Assembly: GCF_022399565.1 (NCBI RefSeq)
Contig: NZ_JAJTUT010000004.1
Coordinates: 62,001-126,000, forward strand
From: Flavobacterium algicola
Lineage (GTDB): Bacteria > Bacteroidota > Bacteroidia > Flavobacteriales > Flavobacteriaceae
DNA length: 64,000 nucleotides
Direction: 5' to 3'
The translations under genes and the position numbers were made by a program. The notes beneath the pieces were generated by a model that was given only the letters and a program-made list of their open reading frames with translations, was not told the DNA's origin and searched no databases. Shown one piece after another: positions 1 through 9,507 of the stretch (its first letter is position 1; the number at the start of each line of letters is the position of its first letter).

Positions 1-2763
1 AATATCTTAATTGGAGGTTCTGAGGACTTTTATAAACTTGTTTTGGACGCTAATAAAGCGGTGGTTAGGGTAGAAATGCTCAACAATAATCCTTATTTTA
101 AAGATACAAAAATCTCATTGATTCGTTGCATATATCCAGATCCGCTCTACAAAAACTTGCTGTGGATTGGTACCAATGCCGATGGCTTGTACCGACTCGA
201 TTTGAGCCATAACAAATCAATAGAAAAAGCTAAAATTGACCGTTTTACCAATGACAAAAGAAACAAAAAAACGATTTCTAGTAGTTTTGTTACTTCCGTT
301 ATTCGATTACCCAACAAAGATTTATGGGTAGGAACAGAGAGAGGCGGAATTTGTAAAGTCATAAATAGTGATAAAGATCCCGAGTTTATTTCTTTTTCTG
401 AAAAACAAGGACTCTCAAATAATGTGGTGAAGAGTGTAATATATGATGGAGCCAAATCATTATGGATCACGACCAACATTGGTCTGAATAAATTCAATAT
501 TGAAGATTATAGATTTCAAAAATTCACCATGACAGATGGTTTGCCTTTTGAAGATTTTAACTATGCTTTTGCGGTTTTAAAAAACGGCTATATTGTTTTG
601 TCGGGTTTTGATGGGTTTAGTTATTTTAATCCAAAAAAGTTACCCACCAATGAAAAACTACCTCGTTTAGAACTGGGAGATCTCAAAGTATTTAGTGCCA
701 ATATCAAAGCGGGCGACACGATCAATGATCGAATTTTGATGGACAAGCGCTTGAGTGATTTAGAGCAGCTTACACTCAAATACAATGAAAATGTGTTTTC
801 AATTGGGGTTACTTCTTTGCATTTTTCCACACAAAGCAATCATTTTATAAAATACCAATTACTGCCGATTAATAAAGAATGGATCGAAATTCCTTCGGAT
901 CAACGAAATATTTATTTTAACGGATTACCTCCTGGAGATTATGTACTGAAAGTGAAAGCATCAAATACGTTAAATAGATGGACCAAAAGTAAAGAGTTGA
1001 AAATAGTTATTGAACCACCATTTTGGAAAACCTCTTGGGCGTATATTTTGTATTATTTGACGGTGATCATCGGAGGTTATTTTGTGCTTCATTTTATATT
1101 GAGAATGCAGCGATTGAACCACAACATGCAAATTGAAGAATTAGAAAAAAGCAATATCAAGGAGATCAATGCGGCCAAGATGCGCTTTTTTAGTAATATT
1201 TCGCATGAAATTAAAACACCTCTAACATTAATTTCGGGACCAGTCGAGACACTCTATGCCCGATTTAAAAACAATCCAGAGGTTGAGGAAACTTTGAAAA
1301 TTGTCCAAAAACAATCGCGTAAGATCTCAAAATTATTAGATCAAGTTCATGATTTTCAAAAAGCTGATGCTAATTTATTGAAAATGAATTATACTTATTT
1401 CAACTTCAATTCATTTGTAAATGAGTTAATCTCAGAGTATCAATTCTTGGCACAAATGGAGCATAAAGTGATTGAATCGGTACCAAGTAGTGACAAGGTA
1501 TATGTGTACGCAGATAAAGATAAGCTCGAAAAGATTTTTAATAATTTATTGACGAATGCATTTAAATACACCAAAAAAAGTGATTTGATTCAGATACGCT
1601 ACCATGCGGAGGCAACCGATTTGTTCATTTCGGTGATTGACAAAGGTCGTGGAATCGATGCAGATGATTTGCCACACGTTTTTGAGCGTTTTTATCAATC
1701 CAAGAAAAAAGAAAATATTTATATCGGCGGATCGGGTATTGGGTTGGCATTTTCAAAACAGTTGGTCGAAATGCATTATGGATACATTAATGCGGAGAGC
1801 GAGGTAGGTGTTGGAACAACTATCAACGTCAAATTACCAATCGTGCATACGGAGTACACTGAGGATCAAAACGAAATTGAATATGAATTGTTGTCTGCAG
1901 AGCAAATGGTCAAACACAGTTTCTCTTTCAGTTCTATTGATTATAAAACGCTTCAGTTTGATAGTAGTTTTGCTGATGCCAAAATATTTATTGCAGAAGA
2001 TAATGCCGATTTACGCAATTATATTTCAACTACACTTTCTAAGTTCATGACTATTGAGGTCTTTGTAAACGGAAAAGAATGTGATGATGCGCTAGAAAAC
2101 ACTTGGCCAGATTTAGTTTTAAGTGATGTTTTGATGCCGGAGTTAAACGGGTTTGATCTGTGCAAACGAATTAAATCGGATATTAAAACGAGTCACATTC
2201 CAGTGGTGCTATTGACCGCATGTACAACGATAGATGATCAGGTAAAAGGGTTGATTGATGGAGCCGATGCTTACATTCAAAAGCCGTTTAATATGCAATA
2301 TTTGTTGTCTACAATTGAGTCTATTTTACGCAATAGAAAATATTTACGTGAACGTTTTCAAATTGATCTTCCTCTTAAGTTAACGTCAAAAGACAATAGT
2401 AACGACAATGTTTTTTTAGAAAAACTCTACAGTTTGATGGCCGAAAACTTAGACAATCAAGACTTGGATTTGGATCATTTTGCCAAAGATTTGTATTTGA
2501 ATCGAACCCATTTTTACCAAAAGGTGAAGACGTTGACCAATTGCACGCCATTTGAATTATTAAAAGGATATCGATTGAAAAAAGCTGCCGAATTCTTGGT
2601 CGAAGGTACCTTATCTGTCAATGAAGTTTACATGATGACAGGTTTTAAAAGTAGAACACATTTTAGCAAATTATTTAAGGATAAATACGATGTAACTCCG
2701 GGTAAATATGCTAGCGAAATGACCAATAAGTACGCAGACTCAAAAGGCGAAAGCCCAAGTTGA
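1..2763 (+). CDS. Hybrid two-component system regulator (HTCS), 5' end outside window
   Basis: This is a one-protein two-component sensor and transcription factor of the kind that controls polysaccharide utilisation loci. The frame is already open at base 1, so the N-terminus lies to the left; 920 residues are visible. In order they show beta-propeller repeats (typical 'LWIGT' and 'LWVGT' strands), a Y_Y_Y domain, one membrane segment near 1036-1104, and a histidine kinase core with phospho-acceptor His at codon 1204-1206 (SHEIKTP). Then come an N-box (NNLLTNAFKYT), G-boxes (GRGID, GGSGIGLAF), a receiver domain with Asp codon 2125-2127 (LSDVLMPE) and a C-terminal AraC-type DNA-binding domain from about 2440. 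The periplasmic propeller would bind an oligosaccharide, and the AraC domain would activate neighbouring operons. It is a candidate reader of the direct repeats found upstream of many genes here. Domain assignment is secure; the ligand is inferred. Confidence 0.95.
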   Translation, partial: NILIGGSEDFYKLVLDANKAVVRVEMLNNNPYFKDTKISLIRCIYPDPLYKNLLWIGTNADGLYRLDLSHNKSIEKAKIDRFTNDKRNKKTISSSFVTSVIRLPNKDLWVGTERGGICKVINSDKDPEFISFSEKQGLSNNVVKSVIYDGAKSLWITTNIGLNKFNIEDYRFQKFTMTDGLPFEDFNYAFAVLKNGYIVLSGFDGFSYFNPKKLPTNEKLPRLELGDLKVFSANIKAGDTINDRILMDKRLSDLEQLTLKYNENVFSIGVTSLHFSTQSNHFIKYQLLPINKEWIEIPSDQRNIYFNGLPPGDYVLKVKASNTLNRWTKSKELKIVIEPPFWKTSWAYILYYLTVIIGGYFVLHFILRMQRLNHNMQIEELEKSNIKEINAAKMRFFSNISHEIKTPLTLISGPVETLYARFKNNPEVEETLKIVQKQSRKISKLLDQVHDFQKADANLLKMNYTYFNFNSFVNELISEYQFLAQMEHKVIESVPSSDKVYVYADKDKLEKIFNNLLTNAFKYTKKSDLIQIRYHAEATDLFISVIDKGRGIDADDLPHVFERFYQSKKKENIYIGGSGIGLAFSKQLVEMHYGYINAESEVGVGTTINVKLPIVHTEYTEDQNEIEYELLSAEQMVKHSFSFSSIDYKTLQFDSSFADAKIFIAEDNADLRNYISTTLSKFMTIEVFVNGKECDDALENTWPDLVLSDVLMPELNGFDLCKRIKSDIKTSHIPVVLLTACTTIDDQVKGLIDGADAYIQKPFNMQYLLSTIESILRNRKYLRERFQIDLPLKLTSKDNSNDNVFLEKLYSLMAENLDNQDLDLDHFAKDLYLNRTHFYQKVKTLTNCTPFELLKGYRLKKAAEFLVEGTLSVNEVYMMTGFKSRTHFSKLFKDKYDVTPGKYASEMTNKYADSKGESPS

Positions 2764-2776
2764 TAGAGTGAAAGTG

Positions 2777-2841
2777 GGTAATTTAATACCTATTTATGAT
2801 AAAAAATGTTTAATAATCCAATTGAAAATTTATTTTCTTTG
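2777..2841 (+). promoter_or_regulatory. Locus-type promoter: 21-bp direct repeat plus -7 element
   Basis: GGTAATTTA begins at 2777 and GATAAAAAA at 2798, 21 bp apart. TTTCTTTG (2834-2841) begins 57 bp after the first repeat, the spacing seen at nine other sites. It lies 19 bp before the esterase start. The repeats are less canonical than elsewhere, so this is one of the weaker members. Confidence 0.5.
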
Positions 2842-2859
2842 AATAACCAATGTAGCAGG

Positions 2860-3772
2860 ATGAAAAAGAGTATGAGTATGTTCATGATGCTGTTTGTCCT
2901 ATGTACGGTGACGGCACAAGATAAAATAGTGAAATTATATCAACAGGTTCCCAGTAGCAAACAAGCGACAGGATATGCTGAAAGTGCTGATACAGCTGCT
3001 GATGGTAACATTCGAATAAAAAACATTACAGATCCAGAAATGATCGTCTTCTATCCCAAAAAAGGGAAATCCAACGGGGCAGCAGTCGTAATTTGTCCTG
3101 GTGGAGGATACGGAATTGTATCGATGACCAACGAAGGCTATTCGATTGCTCAAAAATTAAACGAGAACGGCATAACTGCTTTCATTTTAAAATACCGTTT
3201 GCCATCAGATGGAATCATGGTAGACAAGACTATTGGGCCATTGCAAGATGCACAGCAAGCCTTAAAGTTAGTTAGAGAAAATGCAACAGAATACCACACT
3301 GATGCGAATAAAGTTGGGATCATGGGCTTCTCTGCCGGAGGACATTTAGCTTCTACGGCAGGAACACATTTTAATCAAGTGGTGATTGATAATCCTAAGA
3401 ATACCAATTTGAGACCAGATTTCATGGTATTGGTTTATCCTGTTATTTCGTTTGGAGACTACCAACACAAAGGAACAAGGGTGCATTTAATTGGCACAAC
3501 TCCATCTGCAGAATTGGTGAATTTATATTCGAATGAGTTGCAAGTAACAGGATACACCAATTACATTTCTAGTCCATGCAGCCGATGATACAGCGGTGCC
3601 GTACCAAAATAGTATGCTGTTTTATTCCAAATTAATTCAAGAAGGTGTAAAGGCAGAGTTGCATGTGTACCAGCAAGGAGGTCATGGTTTTGGCTTACAC
3701 AATAAAACGACAAAAGCATCTTGGTTTGACTCCATGCTTACATGGCTTGAGGCAAATAAAATGATTCCATAA
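2860..3772 (+). pseudogene. Alpha/beta-hydrolase (acetyl-esterase-like), single frameshift
   Basis: The start at 2860 gives a clear signal peptide (MKKSMSMFMMLFVLCTVTAQ); an upstream ATG at 2806 would add a non-signal extension. The protein resembles secreted acetyl-xylan-esterase-like hydrolases of Bacteroidetes loci: an oxyanion region CPGGGYG, nucleophile motif GFSAGG, and the Asp and His parts HAADDTAVP and GGHGFG. The reading frame is lost near 3553: the first frame ends at 3588, while the conserved continuation (TPITFLVHAADD onward) runs in the next frame from 3554 to the stop at 3770-3772. One extra base explains it. This could be a real inactivating change or a sequencing error; no homopolymer is present at the site. 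If functional it would deacylate an acetylated glycan before the sulfatases act. Confidence 0.75.
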
Positions 3773-4070
3773 GCAGCCCAGTCCAGTTTTTTTATCGAAT
3801 AAGAAAATGAGTTAGTAGGATTTTGTCTTACTACCTATGGAATTGCCATGCATATTTTTTAATGTTTTTATTCGAAAGTGTCTTAAGTCGATATTGTTTT
3901 TCTTTTTCGAAAAAAATACAGAGGACCAGCAGCAAAAAGTTGGTTCTGTGCAAAAACGGGACATAAAACACTTGATATTTACGCAGAGAGACTATTGAAA
4001 TACCGCTAGAGACATCTGTACGCCATAAAATTTGAAACTTTGTTACCCTAATGCTATACTAATCGATACA
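3773..4070. other. Intergenic spacer
   Basis: 298 bp between the esterase and the first sulfatase. I see no gene, no T-tailed hairpin and no copy of the locus direct repeat. AAACTTTG at 4035-4042 resembles a -7 element but has no supporting repeats at the expected distance, so the sulfatase may be transcribed from upstream. Confidence 0.4.
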
Positions 4071-5699
4071 ATGAAAAGACTATTATTAATTACCATAAGT
4101 TCCTTGTTGGGTTTTGGGCACACCACAATGGCACAAAAAAAAATAAACAAACAACCAAACATCCTCTTTGCAGTGGCCGATGATGCGGGCTGGAAACACT
4201 TTGGAGCCTATGGATGCAAATGGGTAAAAACACCAGGCTTTGACAAAGTGGCCAAAAACGGAATCCTATTCAACAACGCTTATACGCCCAACGGAAAATG
4301 CGCCCCCTCACGTGCCTGCATTATCACAGGACGCAACAGCTGGCAATTAGAAGAAGCAGCAAACCATTCGCCAAGCTTTCCTGCAAAATTCAAAACCTAT
4401 GCTGAAGCATTGGCTGACAATGGCTTTTTTGTAGGGTATACTGGCAAAGGTTGGGGACCAGGAGATCCTGGAAAAGTAAACGGAAAAGAAAGAGATTTAA
4501 CCGGAATCGAGTTTGACGAATTCAAATTGACACCGCCTACCAAGCAAATTTCAAATGTTGACTATACTAAGAATTTTGATGCTTTTTTAAAAGCGAGGCC
4601 CAAAGACAAACCTTTTTGTTTTTGGTATGGAAGCAAAGAGCCACATCGTGCCTACGAATTTATGTCGGGGGCAAAGTTGGGCGGAATGGATGTTAATTCC
4701 ATTGATGAAGTACCCTCTTTTTGGCCAGATAATGAAGTGGTTCGTAACGATATGCTTGACTATGCTTTTGAGATTGAATATTTTGACAAACACTTACAAA
4801 ATATTTTAAAATTATTAGAAGAAAGTGGCGAGTTAGAAAACACCATCGTCATCGTCACCTCTGATAACGGAATGCCGTTCCCACGTGTGAAAGGGCAAGT
4901 GTATGAATATTCAAATCATTCTCCTCTAGCGATTATGTGGCCAAACGGAATTAAAAATCCAGGTAGAGTGGTAGATGATATGGTGAGTTTTATTGATTTT
5001 GCACCGACCTATTTAGAATTGGCAGGAATTTCAGACAAACAATCCGGAATGGCATCCTTGACCGGAAAGAGTTTGACGGATATCTTGTTCTCAGAGAAAG
5101 CAGGGATTGTCAATAAAAAACGCGATTTCCAAATGGTGGGTAAAGAACGTCATGATGTAGGTCGTCCTAACGATGAAGGCTATCCTGTGAGAGGAATTAT
5201 CCAAAACGGATTTTTATACTTACATAATTTTAAAATTGATCGTTGGCCAGTGGGGAATCCAGAATTGGGTTACCTAAACTGTGATTCAAGTCCAACAAAA
5301 ACCGAAGTTTTAAATTCCAGAAGAAAGGACGGAATTATGAAATACTGGGAACTTAATTTTGGAAAAAGAGGCGAAAACGAATTGTACGATATCAAGAAAG
5401 ATCCCTTTTGTGTCAACAATTTAGCAGATGATGCTAGTTATGCTAAGTTAATGGCTAATATGCACAAAGCCATGACAAAGCAATTAATCAAAGAAGGGGA
5501 TCCAAGAATTTTAGGCAATGGAGATATTTTTGATCATTACCCGTACTACGGTGAAGGTGTTCAAAATTTGTACAACAATTATATGAGCGGAAAACCACAC
5601 CGAAAAGCTCGAATTGAGAAAGAAGATATTGATCTAGATATGATGGATAAAAATTCACCAGTACCCACGGTTACCTTACCTAAAAAAATAAAACAATGA
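4071..5699 (+). CDS. S1-family sulfatase, formylglycine type
   Basis: A 542-residue exported sulfatase. The start at 4071 is chosen because it begins a signal peptide ([20 protein letters not shown] then AQ); the ATG at 4032 would add 13 unrelated residues. The N-terminal metal-binding motif is AVADDAGW. The modification motif C-A-P-S-R has Cys77 as the residue converted to formylglycine. The second metal site is VTSDNGMPF. It hydrolyses a sulfate ester, presumably on a carrageenan-derived oligosaccharide in the periplasm. The position of the sulfate cannot be read from sequence. It is first in a tight run of five genes and overlaps the next gene by four bases (ATGA), which suggests translational coupling. 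Confidence 0.9.
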   Translation: MKRLLLITISSLLGFGHTTMAQKKINKQPNILFAVADDAGWKHFGAYGCKWVKTPGFDKVAKNGILFNNAYTPNGKCAPSRACIITGRNSWQLEEAANHSPSFPAKFKTYAEALADNGFFVGYTGKGWGPGDPGKVNGKERDLTGIEFDEFKLTPPTKQISNVDYTKNFDAFLKARPKDKPFCFWYGSKEPHRAYEFMSGAKLGGMDVNSIDEVPSFWPDNEVVRNDMLDYAFEIEYFDKHLQNILKLLEESGELENTIVIVTSDNGMPFPRVKGQVYEYSNHSPLAIMWPNGIKNPGRVVDDMVSFIDFAPTYLELAGISDKQSGMASLTGKSLTDILFSEKAGIVNKKRDFQMVGKERHDVGRPNDEGYPVRGIIQNGFLYLHNFKIDRWPVGNPELGYLNCDSSPTKTEVLNSRRKDGIMKYWELNFGKRGENELYDIKKDPFCVNNLADDASYAKLMANMHKAMTKQLIKEGDPRILGNGDIFDHYPYYGEGVQNLYNNYMSGKPHRKARIEKEDIDLDMMDKNSPVPTVTLPKKIKQ

Positions 5700-6586
5700 G
5701 AATAGTTTTTTTTACACTCTTTTGTTTGCTCAGTTTTGGTGCAATCAGCGCTCAAAACGGTAGTGATAAAATTGTACAAATAGTACTTTTGGCAGGGCAA
5801 TCCAATATGGCTGGAGCGGGAAATTACACAGCTTTAGGCCAATCTGTAAAAGATAGAGTAGCCAAAGTCCAAGATCGAGTTTTAGTAAGCAATTCAGGTA
5901 GAAAACCGATGCCTTTGTCTTTTTATTTGGCAAAAGGACATAAAGAAAGATATGGTTTCGAAGAAGCTTTTGGTCCTGAGTTAATGGTTGGGGTTACTCT
6001 AGCGGAGAAAAATCCAAATACTCATTATTTGCTTATCAAAACTGCGCAAGGAGGAACGGCTTTGTATGGTGCTTGGAATCCTGAATGGACAGCTGAAAAA
6101 GCCATTGAAGTGGAAACTGAAGGTTTTAAAAGAGAGTTGAAATTGTATTCCAATTTTGTGAATGATATCAAAGAGAATTTAAAAAATCTGGAAGCACAAG
6201 ACAAAAAATATAAAATCATCGGTATGGCATGGATGCAAGGCGAAAACGATGCTGCCAAAGAAGTTTCGGCTTTGAGTTATGAAGGTAATTTGGTAAAATT
6301 GATAACAGGAATCCGCACGGAATTTCATGTGAACGAAATGCCTTTTGTATTGGGGCAAATCAATTCACATTATGGTAGGTTTCCTGCAGGTCCTGAAACC
6401 GTTCGTACTGCTCAGGTACAAATTACCAAAGTTTTGAAAAATGTAGCGGTCATAAAAACGACTGCTGATGAGCCTTATGATGATTTTCCTAAACATTCGG
6501 ATAAGGTCCATTATAACGTATTAGGACAATACCGTTTAGGAACAGCATTTGGAGAAAAATTACTTCAAATGCAGAATAAGAAATAA
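5696..6586 (+). CDS. SGNH-like carbohydrate esterase (sialate O-acetylesterase / CE6-like)
   Basis: A 296-residue exported protein with signal peptide [20 protein letters not shown]. The nucleophile block is [12 protein letters not shown], a middle block is [10 protein letters not shown], and the C-terminal catalytic region includes [16 protein letters not shown]. These match the sialate-O-acetylesterase domain family that also contains CE6 carbohydrate esterases. Members remove acetyl groups from sugars; the actual acyl substrate here is unknown. The start overlaps the preceding sulfatase stop, so both are on one message. Placed between sulfatases it probably unmasks hydroxyls on a decorated galactan. 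Family confidence is good, specificity is not determined. Confidence 0.8.
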   Translation: MRIVFFTLFCLLSFGAISAQNGSDKIVQIVLLAGQSNMAGAGNYTALGQSVKDRVAKVQDRVLVSNSGRKPMPLSFYLAKGHKERYGFEEAFGPELMVGVTLAEKNPNTHYLLIKTAQGGTALYGAWNPEWTAEKAIEVETEGFKRELKLYSNFVNDIKENLKNLEAQDKKYKIIGMAWMQGENDAAKEVSALSYEGNLVKLITGIRTEFHVNEMPFVLGQINSHYGRFPAGPETVRTAQVQITKVLKNVAVIKTTADEPYDDFPKHSDKVHYNVLGQYRLGTAFGEKLLQMQNKK

Positions 6587-6613
6587 TTACACGTCGCTTT
6601 AAATATAATAAAA

Positions 6614-7969
6614 ATGAAAAAATTAATCGTTGTTTTAGTGTTTTTGATGGCACTACAATTAAGTTTTGGACAAAAGAAACCCAATGTCGTTCTGTTCTTT
6701 GTGGATGATTTAGGATGGGCAGATGTAGGGTATCGCAATGCAAAATTTCATACTCCTAATATTGATCAATTACGTCAAGACGGAATGGAATTTAGCCGTG
6801 CTTATGTGGCTACACCTACTTGTAGTCCTAGTCGTGCTTCGATTTTGACAGGAATGGAGCCGGTTCGTTTTCAAATGGTACGCCACGTTGATGATGGTAA
6901 CGGAATTGATTTTGACGACAAAGGAAATTCTATAAATGACTTTAGCTTATGGCCTAATGATCCAGTGCAAATGCCATCAATCAATATGTTGCCATTGAAA
7001 GAGGTCACCTATGCAGAGCGTTTGAAAGAACTAGGATATTATAATTTTTTCTTAGGAAAATGGCATTTGGGTGATGCTCGTTATTACCCAACGAAACAAG
7101 GATTTGACGAAGAATATGGTGTTTGTAATTACGGACATCCAAAGAATTATTATCCACCATTTTTCAAGGATGTTAATCCATTGGCAAATTTTGATAAAAC
7201 GGATTTATATTTAGAAACGGTTTTGGCAAACAAAGCTTTAGATTTTATTTCGAATTATAAAAATGAAAAACCATTTATGCTTTCGTTCTTTCATTATGAT
7301 GTGCATGGACCACAAATAGGTCGAAAAGACTGGGTGGAACAATACAAAAAAGAAGGATTAAAAGGAAAAGATGCCGAATATGCTGCGATGATTTCGGCTG
7401 TTGATGAATCAGTAGGAAGAGTTAGAAAAGCATTGATCGAAAAAGGAATTGCTGATAATACCGTGATTATATTTACTTCTGATCAAGGAGGTTTTTTTAC
7501 CAATGCGCCTTTGAGCGGTGGTAAAACTGGTGGAAATACCTTAGGTGAAGGTGGTGCAAGAGTACCGTTCTTACTATATTATCCGGGGGTGACTAAAGCC
7601 AATACCATTTCGGATATTCCAATTCAAACCACAGATGTTTTTCCAACATTAGTAGATATTGCTTCAGGAAAAACGTGTACTGATAAACAAGTAAACGGAA
7701 AAAGTTTAATGCCTATTGTAAACGGGAAAAAGTTTAAAGACAGAAGTTTGTATTTCTTCCGTAGTTATGAAGACCAATATGCGGCTGTGATTGCAGGCGA
7801 TTGGAAATTGATTAAATACCACAGTGGGAAATTCCAATTGTTTAATATCAAAAATGATCTTTCTGAGCAAAAAGATTTGATTACTATCGAATTGAAACAA
7901 GCAGAAAAATTGAAAAAAGATATTGCTAAATGGGAGAAAGAGGCGGTTCCAAATTATAAAAAAGGATAA
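6614..7969 (+). CDS. S1-family sulfatase
   Basis: A 451-residue exported sulfatase with signal peptide MKKLIVVLVFLMALQLSFGQ. The metal motif FFVDDLGWADVG, the formylglycine motif C-S-P-S-R-A-S with Cys70, and GKWHLG and FTSDQGG are all intact. It lies 27 bases after the esterase and 8 bases before the next sulfatase, so it is inside the same operon. It differs clearly from its two sulfatase neighbours, including a Gln in place of Asn in the SDxG metal motif. That suggests the operon handles several sulfate positions or linkages. The individual target cannot be assigned from sequence. Confidence 0.9.
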   Translation: MKKLIVVLVFLMALQLSFGQKKPNVVLFFVDDLGWADVGYRNAKFHTPNIDQLRQDGMEFSRAYVATPTCSPSRASILTGMEPVRFQMVRHVDDGNGIDFDDKGNSINDFSLWPNDPVQMPSINMLPLKEVTYAERLKELGYYNFFLGKWHLGDARYYPTKQGFDEEYGVCNYGHPKNYYPPFFKDVNPLANFDKTDLYLETVLANKALDFISNYKNEKPFMLSFFHYDVHGPQIGRKDWVEQYKKEGLKGKDAEYAAMISAVDESVGRVRKALIEKGIADNTVIIFTSDQGGFFTNAPLSGGKTGGNTLGEGGARVPFLLYYPGVTKANTISDIPIQTTDVFPTLVDIASGKTCTDKQVNGKSLMPIVNGKKFKDRSLYFFRSYEDQYAAVIAGDWKLIKYHSGKFQLFNIKNDLSEQKDLITIELKQAEKLKKDIAKWEKEAVPNYKKG

Positions 7970-7977
7970 CTAGAGAG

Positions 7978-9507
7978 ATGATAATTTTAAAAAAAATAAT
8001 ACCTGTAGCAATTGCTTCCTTATTGAGTATTTCTGCAATTGCTCAAAAAGAACTCAAAAGACCGAATATTATTTGGCTGATGGCCGAGGATATGAGTTTG
8101 GATTTAGAGTGTTACGGAATGGAAGCCGTGAAAACCCCTAATCTGAATAAAATGGCGGCCGAAGGAGTGCGTTATGACAATTGTTTTGTAACCAATCCTA
8201 TTTGTTCGCCAAGTCGTTCTGCAATGATGGTGGGGACACATCAGCTTAAAATTAATGCACAAAACCACCGTTCGAATCGTGATGTGCCTTTGGATTCTCG
8301 ATTCAAACCGTTTACCGCTTTGTTAAGAGAAGCTGGATATACAACAGTTCTAGGGAATCATGCCGTAATGGGACTAGGTCGTAAAACGGATATGAATTTC
8401 AAGTCGACGGCTATTGGGCCTTGGGATGGAAAAACGCAGTTTGGTTTGTTTGACAAATACGATACGTTTGAAAATGATGGCAAACCTTTCTTTGCTCAAA
8501 TTCAGTTGGTGGCAAGCCATAGAGGAGATTGGTGGAACGAGGTTAGAGAAAAATCAGCACATCCAGTTGATCCAAATAAGGTGAAATTACCTTCGTATTT
8601 AGCGGATGATCCTGCTATTCGTTTGGATTGGGCGAAATATTTAGACCAAATTGAGTTTTTGGATAACGAAGTCGGAATGATTTTCAAAGAATTAGAAGAT
8701 AAAGGATTGGCTGATAATACGATTGTCGTTTTTATTGGTGACAACGGAAGATGTAATTTAAGAGGAAAAGGCTATCTGGCCGATTCGGGTTTGCGTATTC
8801 CTTTTATTGTTCATTATCCTCAAAATTATAAAGGAGCACATGTGAGTAAAGAAATCGTTTCGGCGGTGGATATTACGGCTACTATTTTGGATTGGGCAGG
8901 AGTAAAAGTGCCGTCTTATATTACCGGAAAGTCAATAGCACAAAAAGGATTTAAAAACGATTATGTGTATGCAGCCCGTGATTTATGGGATGAGATTGAG
9001 GAAAAATCAAGAGCAGTAACCTCGGATAAATGGAAATACATTCGTAATGATAAGCCTGAAGTTCCGTATGATGCTCATCAAGCCTATCTGGAGTTTTACC
9101 GTCCTGCGGTACATATTATGCGCAAATTGAACGAAGAAGGAAAGTTGAACGAAGCTCAAAAACCATTTTTTGCTAAAACAAAACCAGTTGAAGAATTGTA
9201 TGATTTAGAAAAAGATCCAGAGGAATTACACAACCTCGCTTTCGATAAAAAATACAGTAAAACACTTGCCGAATTGCGTAAAAAAACACTTTGGTATGAT
9301 AAAGAAATGACGCCTGTAAGTGATGTTTATATTCCCGAAGAAGCTGATGCTGTGAAAATTTTTGAATGGGTGAAAAAAGAAAAGCCCGAATTGTACCAGC
9401 AAATGCTTAGTGGTGTTGAAATTGGTTTCAAAAAAATGGGAAATCAGTATAAAGCAGCAAACAAAACAAAAAATAATACAAAACAAACAAAAAATAACGA
9501 TGAATAA
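7978..9507 (+). CDS. S1-family sulfatase, N-sulfoglucosamine-sulfohydrolase-like
   Basis: A 509-residue exported sulfatase with signal peptide MIILKKIIPVAIASLLSISA. Its metal motif is MAEDMSLDLECYG and its formylglycine motif C-S-P-S-R-S-A has Cys76. FIGDNGR is the later metal-binding block. The N-terminal pattern (AEDM, then NPICSPSRS) and the LGNHAVMGLGRKT segment resemble the heparan-N-sulfatase-like S1 branch; in marine flavobacteria this branch also occurs in red-algal galactan loci. It is followed by a GH2 gene whose start lies within its last codons (8-base overlap), so the pair is translationally coupled. The Lys/Asn-rich tail after about residue 490 is low complexity. Confidence 0.88.
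   Translation: MIILKKIIPVAIASLLSISAIAQKELKRPNIIWLMAEDMSLDLECYGMEAVKTPNLNKMAAEGVRYDNCFVTNPICSPSRSAMMVGTHQLKINAQNHRSNRDVPLDSRFKPFTALLREAGYTTVLGNHAVMGLGRKTDMNFKSTAIGPWDGKTQFGLFDKYDTFENDGKPFFAQIQLVASHRGDWWNEVREKSAHPVDPNKVKLPSYLADDPAIRLDWAKYLDQIEFLDNEVGMIFKELEDKGLADNTIVVFIGDNGRCNLRGKGYLADSGLRIPFIVHYPQNYKGAHVSKEIVSAVDITATILDWAGVKVPSYITGKSIAQKGFKNDYVYAARDLWDEIEEKSRAVTSDKWKYIRNDKPEVPYDAHQAYLEFYRPAVHIMRKLNEEGKLNEAQKPFFAKTKPVEELYDLEKDPEELHNLAFDKKYSKTLAELRKKTLWYDKEMTPVSDVYIPEEADAVKIFEWVKKEKPELYQQMLSGVEIGFKKMGNQYKAANKTKNNTKQTKNNDE

Noticed and set aside
3900..3960. T-rich/A-rich stretch after the esterase as a terminator
   Set aside because: Pairing is limited to T and A runs without a stable stem; not convincing.
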